DNA of 16,171 nucleotides from Anaerolineae bacterium. GTDB taxonomy: Bacteria > Chloroflexota > Anaerolineae > B4-G1 > SLSP01. Made by a program: the position numbers and the translations under genes. The stretch covers positions 1 through 16,171 of the forward strand of contig JAFGKB010000022.1 in NCBI GenBank assembly GCA_016928755.1, given 5' to 3'. Of the stretch, positions 13,681 through 16,171 are shown in pieces. Under the pieces are notes generated by a model that saw only the letters and a program-made list of their open reading frames with translations, was not told the origin of the DNA and did no database searches. Within the stretch, counting starts at the first letter, position 1. The number at the start of each line of letters is the position of its first letter.

Positions 13681-14415
13681 ATGAAAAACTGGATATGGTT
13701 GATGATTTTATTTGTCTTTTTGGCTACCGGGTGCCAACCGGACGAAGCAACGCCGACTGCTGATGCGGTTGAGCCTACTTTGCCGTCGGGTATCTCTCCG
13801 CTTACATCTCCTCTCTCTCCTTTACCTATACCGGGAACGTTACCGGCTGGGGCTGGCAGCATGGCCGACGCCGTCCGGGTACTTGTTGCCAAAGAGTTGA
13901 AAATTAGTGCGGATTCGTTAGAATTGGTCTCTGCCGAGGAAGTAATGTGGGGTGATGCCAGTCTTGGTTGTCCTGAACCGGACAAAGTCTATGCTCAGGT
14001 CGTCGTACCTGGGTGGCGCATGATCTTTGAGGGTGGGGGGGGCAAACTATATGATGTCCACACCAGCAATAAACCTGAACAATATGTGATTTGTCGTGAG
14101 CTAAGCACCAAACCCGGACCCATTGATTTTTCACTGACGCCCATCCCACTGCCGGAAGCCAACGATGAAAAGTCGCTTGGTGATTACGCGCGGCAATTTG
14201 TCTCTGGGGAAAAAGACATCCCCTTGGATGAGTTGTCGGTTGTTGAGATTGAAGCTGTGGATTGGCCCAACTCTTGCCTGGGCTGTGCCAAACCTGACCA
14301 GGTCTGCCTAATGGTCATTACACCTGGCTATCGCATCAAAGTCCAGGCCGGTGATGATATTTATGAAGTCCATACCGGTACCCGTGGGCTTAATCCCATC
14401 ATCTGTGAAAAATAA
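13681..14415 (+). CDS. lipoprotein with two copies of a small Cys-containing domain
   Basis: A 244-aa predicted lipoprotein of unknown function. The signal peptide ends in the lipobox ATGC with Cys18, followed by a Thr/Ser/Pro-rich linker to ~60. The rest is one domain twice. Copy 1 (~61-138) runs 'SLELVSAEEVMWGDASLGCP', 'VVVPGWRMIFEGG', 'LYDVHT', ending in C138. Copy 2 (~164-242) runs 'LSVVEIEAVDWPNSCLGCAK', 'MVITPGYRIKV', 'IYEVHT', ending in C242. The shared pattern is helix, 'W..S.LGC..PD.V', 'PGWR/PGYR', 'Y(D/E)VHT', then Cys. Copy 2 has extra Cys (199, 209). A disulfide within each copy is plausible. AGGGGG lies 10 nt before the ATG. I recall similar domains in Chloroflexota surface proteins but know of no assigned function. 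Confidence 0.82.
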   Translation: MKNWIWLMILFVFLATGCQPDEATPTADAVEPTLPSGISPLTSPLSPLPIPGTLPAGAGSMADAVRVLVAKELKISADSLELVSAEEVMWGDASLGCPEPDKVYAQVVVPGWRMIFEGGGGKLYDVHTSNKPEQYVICRELSTKPGPIDFSLTPIPLPEANDEKSLGDYARQFVSGEKDIPLDELSVVEIEAVDWPNSCLGCAKPDQVCLMVITPGYRIKVQAGDDIYEVHTGTRGLNPIICEK

Positions 14416-14426
14416 GCGTTAGATAA

Positions 14427-14469
14427 TGAGGCGTGAGGCGTGAATTACGTCTTCACGCCTCACGCCTCA
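14427..14469 (+). repeat. perfect 18-bp inverted repeat between convergent genes
   Basis: The arm at 14427-14444 (TGAGGCGTGAGGCGTGAA) is the exact reverse complement of 14452-14469, with a 7-nt loop TTACGTC. It sits 11 bp after the lipoprotein stop codon and before the end of the convergent caspase gene. A stem this long would block transcription or protect RNA ends, though no T tract follows on either strand. Its arms are built from the same heptamer as the tandem array that follows. Confidence 0.85.
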
Positions 14470-14495
14470 CGCCTCACGCCTCACGCCTCACGCAT
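14454..14495 (+). repeat. CACGCCT heptanucleotide tandem array
   Basis: Five exact copies of CACGCCT (14454-14488) plus one variant CACGCAT (14489-14495). A diverged relative of its end is found at 1-20 of the window, next to the 3' end of another minus-strand gene. Arrays of this type are dispersed short tandem repeats in some filamentous bacteria; the copy number may vary between strains. Confidence 0.85.
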
Positions 14496-14509
14496 TCACG
14501 TATCACTCT

Positions 14510-16009
14510 CTACTTAAACAACCGCTCCGCCCACATCACTAGTTGCTGTGCTAACGGCTGTGCCCGTTCCGTAATTCCAAATACCCCGTCTGCCGTAGCT
14601 AGAGCACTGGCAATACTTCCCAGTCTACCCAGGATAAGGCTTGCTTTTGGCTGTGGTTTTTGAGCTTGGCGCTCCACAAACCTTAAATCACTTTGCAAAA
14701 CTTCTTCTTCGTCAGCATCCAATCCCGCCGTAGCTATCGCTTGGCGCAAAACCTGTAACTGCTCCAAAAACGTTTCTAGAGGGACCGTTTCGCTGTACTG
14801 TTGTTTATTTATTTCAACGCGATTGTGATTACCGCCTATAATATTGCCATCCCCGGTAATCGTAATCTTCCGGTCGCCATAGTGTTGGTTTACAGGTCCT
14901 TGGGGTTTATAAACGCCACCTTGTGATCCCCGGAAGTCTACTGCTTCACCACCGCCGACGGCCACCGGGCCATCGAATTGCCCCGAAAGCACCGGCCCTG
15001 TAACATCGCCCTCAATGTTCGTTTGCGAACCGTGAACGGTTTGCCCACTTTGATTAAAAACCGTAGTCTTATTGCCCGTCACAATATCTCCTCTTACATT
15101 CTCGGCTTGCACCGCCCCCGCGCCCAGTGCCGTTGCGTGATCCCCTTGCGCCAATGCCCCGGAACCATTGACTACACCCTGCCGTTGCCACGCGCCTGGC
15201 TCCGGTTCGATCACCGGTTCTATACCAAATGGCAATCCCTTGGGCTGTGTATCCCCACCGGCGTAGTAAGCCAGCACAAAGTTATCGGCTTCCTCAAAGT
15301 GCAGAATTGGATGCTGTTTGTCCCTGGTGCGTCTTGGAACCACTTCCCGTGTGTGTAGTGCCACATCCGATACCCGGACGAAACCGTCTCTCTTGGCTAC
15401 ATCATCCCCTGATAGTGCCTCAATCAGTGCCACGGTAAACGCGCTGTAGGGCCTCCCGGCATAAGAAAGTTCATCCTCTTTAGATGAGGCTATCACCACC
15501 CGGCCTTTCCCTTCCCCTAATAAATTCAGGGCCTCTGGTGGTAGTGGTGACTTGCTAATCTTTTCAATTCCCGGTGCTTTGGCTTCGCCAATGCCGCCGG
15601 CGTGGCAGCAATCGAGCAGCAGTAATAGCTTCTGCGCCGGGATTGCCCGTAGCTTCTGGGTAAATTCCGCGCCGCTGATTGCTGTGGTCCTTAAATTCTT
15701 TATATCGTAGCCGTAGGGTAACAGGAAATAGGCATCGCCGAACGATGTGGAGATCTTGTAGCCGTGTCCGGAGAAATAAACAATAACCGTAGATAGGTCA
15801 TTAGTGGCTTCCGCGAGGTTGTCCAATGCCTTGAGTAGCGCGTCGCGTTCTGCCGCCGGCCCGGTCAGCGTCTGCACCTGCTTTGCCGGATAGGCACAGC
15901 GTCCGTCGTCTGTGAGCATGCCCGCCAATCCTTCCGCGTCATCCACCGTACCCGCTAAATCCGCTCCCACGCCAATAATTAAAGCGTGCCCTTGATTGAA
16001 CATTGCCAT
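14510..16009 (-). CDS. caspase-like peptidase (C14) with Gly-rich repeat region and C-terminal helical module
   Basis: A 499-aa cytoplasmic protein. Residues ~5-250 are a caspase/metacaspase-type p20-p10 domain: 'HALIIGVGAD' first strand, catalytic His82 in YFSGHG (78-83), and catalytic Cys135 in LLLDCCHAGG (130-139). 'GRVVIASSKEDELSY' (169-183) and 'YSAFTVALIEAL' (188-199) match the substrate-pocket region. Both catalytic residues are present, so it should be active. Residues ~278-400 carry short Gly/Asp/Asn repeats ('GDIVTGN', 'GDVTGPV', 'ITGDGNIIGGNHN') likely to form a beta-solenoid or sheet. Residues 405-499 are helical. Such trailing regions in bacterial caspases serve recruitment or assembly with NTPase partners. 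The start is decided by AAGGAGGTGA, a near-complete anti-16S match, upstream of the ATG at 16009. It is divergent from the gene at 16133. Confidence 0.9.
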   Translation of the reverse strand: MAMFNQGHALIIGVGADLAGTVDDAEGLAGMLTDDGRCAYPAKQVQTLTGPAAERDALLKALDNLAEATNDLSTVIVYFSGHGYKISTSFGDAYFLLPYGYDIKNLRTTAISGAEFTQKLRAIPAQKLLLLLDCCHAGGIGEAKAPGIEKISKSPLPPEALNLLGEGKGRVVIASSKEDELSYAGRPYSAFTVALIEALSGDDVAKRDGFVRVSDVALHTREVVPRRTRDKQHPILHFEEADNFVLAYYAGGDTQPKGLPFGIEPVIEPEPGAWQRQGVVNGSGALAQGDHATALGAGAVQAENVRGDIVTGNKTTVFNQSGQTVHGSQTNIEGDVTGPVLSGQFDGPVAVGGGEAVDFRGSQGGVYKPQGPVNQHYGDRKITITGDGNIIGGNHNRVEINKQQYSETVPLETFLEQLQVLRQAIATAGLDADEEEVLQSDLRFVERQAQKPQPKASLILGRLGSIASALATADGVFGITERAQPLAQQLVMWAERLFK

Positions 16010-16069
16010 TGCCTTTCACCTCCTTGAAAGTTTTCATTTTGTGTATTCGTATCCCATTCGTGGCTACCC

Positions 16070-16098
16070 TTGCTTCTCCACCTCAAAACAAGTATAAT
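16070..16098 (+). promoter_or_regulatory. sigma-70-type promoter for the gene at 16133
   Basis: TTGCTT (16070-16075), a 17-bp spacer and a perfect TATAAT (16093-16098) point rightward. Transcription would begin near 16105, giving a leader of about 28 nt with AAGGA before the ATG at 16133. Confidence 0.65.
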
Positions 16099-16107
16099 GA
16101 CATTATA
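16093..16107. promoter_or_regulatory. 15-bp palindrome holding opposed TATAAT boxes of a divergent promoter
   Basis: TATAATG, A, CATTATA is a perfect dyad. Its left arm is the -10 of the plus-strand promoter. Its right arm read on the minus strand is another TATAAT (complement of 16102-16107) facing the caspase gene, with only a weak TTTTAA (complement of 16125-16130) 17 bp behind it. The two promoters would overlap, so RNA polymerases or one dimeric regulator would compete at this site. The minus-strand promoter is less certain than the plus-strand one. Confidence 0.5.
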
Positions 16108-16132
16108 TTACACAATAGTAAGGATTAAAACA

Positions 16133-16171
16133 ATGAATGCTGTTAATTCAACACTTTCCGTTGAACAGACC
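16133..16171 (+). CDS. start of a divergent gene (first 13 codons only)
   Basis: ATG at 16133 opens a frame MNAVNSTLSVEQT that runs off the window. It is preceded by AAGGA (16120-16124) at 8 nt and a good promoter at 16070-16098. Too short to identify. The polar start without a signal peptide suggests a cytoplasmic protein. Confidence 0.5.
   Translation, partial: MNAVNSTLSVEQT

Noticed and set aside
13554..13985. A 143-codon minus-strand frame overlapping the start of the lipoprotein gene.
   Set aside because: The plus-strand lipoprotein has a signal peptide, ribosome site and domain duplication; the antisense frame has none of these.
14454..14495. The CACGCCT array as a CRISPR or phage attachment site.
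   Set aside because: The copies are head-to-tail without spacers, and no integrase, tRNA or cas gene is near.
14433..14663. A frame running through the heptamer array with repeating HASRLTP residues.
   Set aside because: The periodic peptide is a by-product of the DNA repeat, and the frame continues antisense into the caspase gene.

Overview
The window looks like a bacterial chromosome segment of middling G+C. Bacterial Shine-Dalgarno sites, sigma-70-type promoters and lipoprotein signal peptides are all readable. The gene mix suggests Chloroflexota (Anaerolineae-like): a caspase with Gly-rich repeats, a large STAND-like ATPase with TPRs, a DUF4175-like membrane protein beside an ABC-2 permease, and a lipoprotein with a duplicated 'LGC.PD...PG' domain. 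That placement is an inference from gene style, not a marker-gene result. I see no rRNA, tRNA, CRISPR array, insertion sequence or integrase.

Layout. (1) 27-932, minus: a PhnD-like solute-binding lipoprotein with a very clear promoter; any partner transporter genes would lie beyond the left edge. (2) 933-1629: a long non-coding region that acts as divergent promoter region and leader. It contains a 25-codon ORF with a perfect AGGAGG site, followed directly by a 14-bp long-range inverted repeat, further pairable segments and a T7 tract. (3) 1630-5486, plus: two half-transporters forming one heterodimeric type IV ABC exporter with one degenerate and one consensus ATP site, closed by a 12-bp-stem terminator at 5493-5530. 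(4) 5534-13442, minus: five tightly packed genes read right to left. These are an ABC-2-type permease, a DUF4175-like membrane protein, a membrane-anchored GT4 glycosyltransferase, a rubrerythrin-VIT1 fusion (iron/manganese exporter type), and a 988-aa P-loop NTPase with eight TPRs. Good promoters lie before the first and the third gene, so the cluster is probably two overlapping transcription units. (5) 13681-14415, plus: a lipoprotein with two copies of one domain, preceded by two matching AGACT-N5-AGTCT dyads. (6) 14427-14495: an 18-bp perfect hairpin and a CACGCCT heptamer array between convergent genes. (7) 14510-16009, minus: a caspase-like peptidase with a Gly/Asp-rich repeat region and a C-terminal helical module. 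(8) 16133-16171, plus: the first 13 codons of a divergent gene. The two genes share a short spacer with a 15-bp palindrome whose arms are the two TATAAT boxes.

How the parts fit. The exporter and its leader resemble known systems in which a short translated leader controls a drug exporter by attenuation (BmrB with BmrCD in Bacillus subtilis). This is the most testable regulatory idea here. The STAND-like TPR ATPase and the caspase are both protein classes found in bacterial signalling, defence or cell-death systems. They are 6 kb apart in separate units, so the sequence does not show that they work together.
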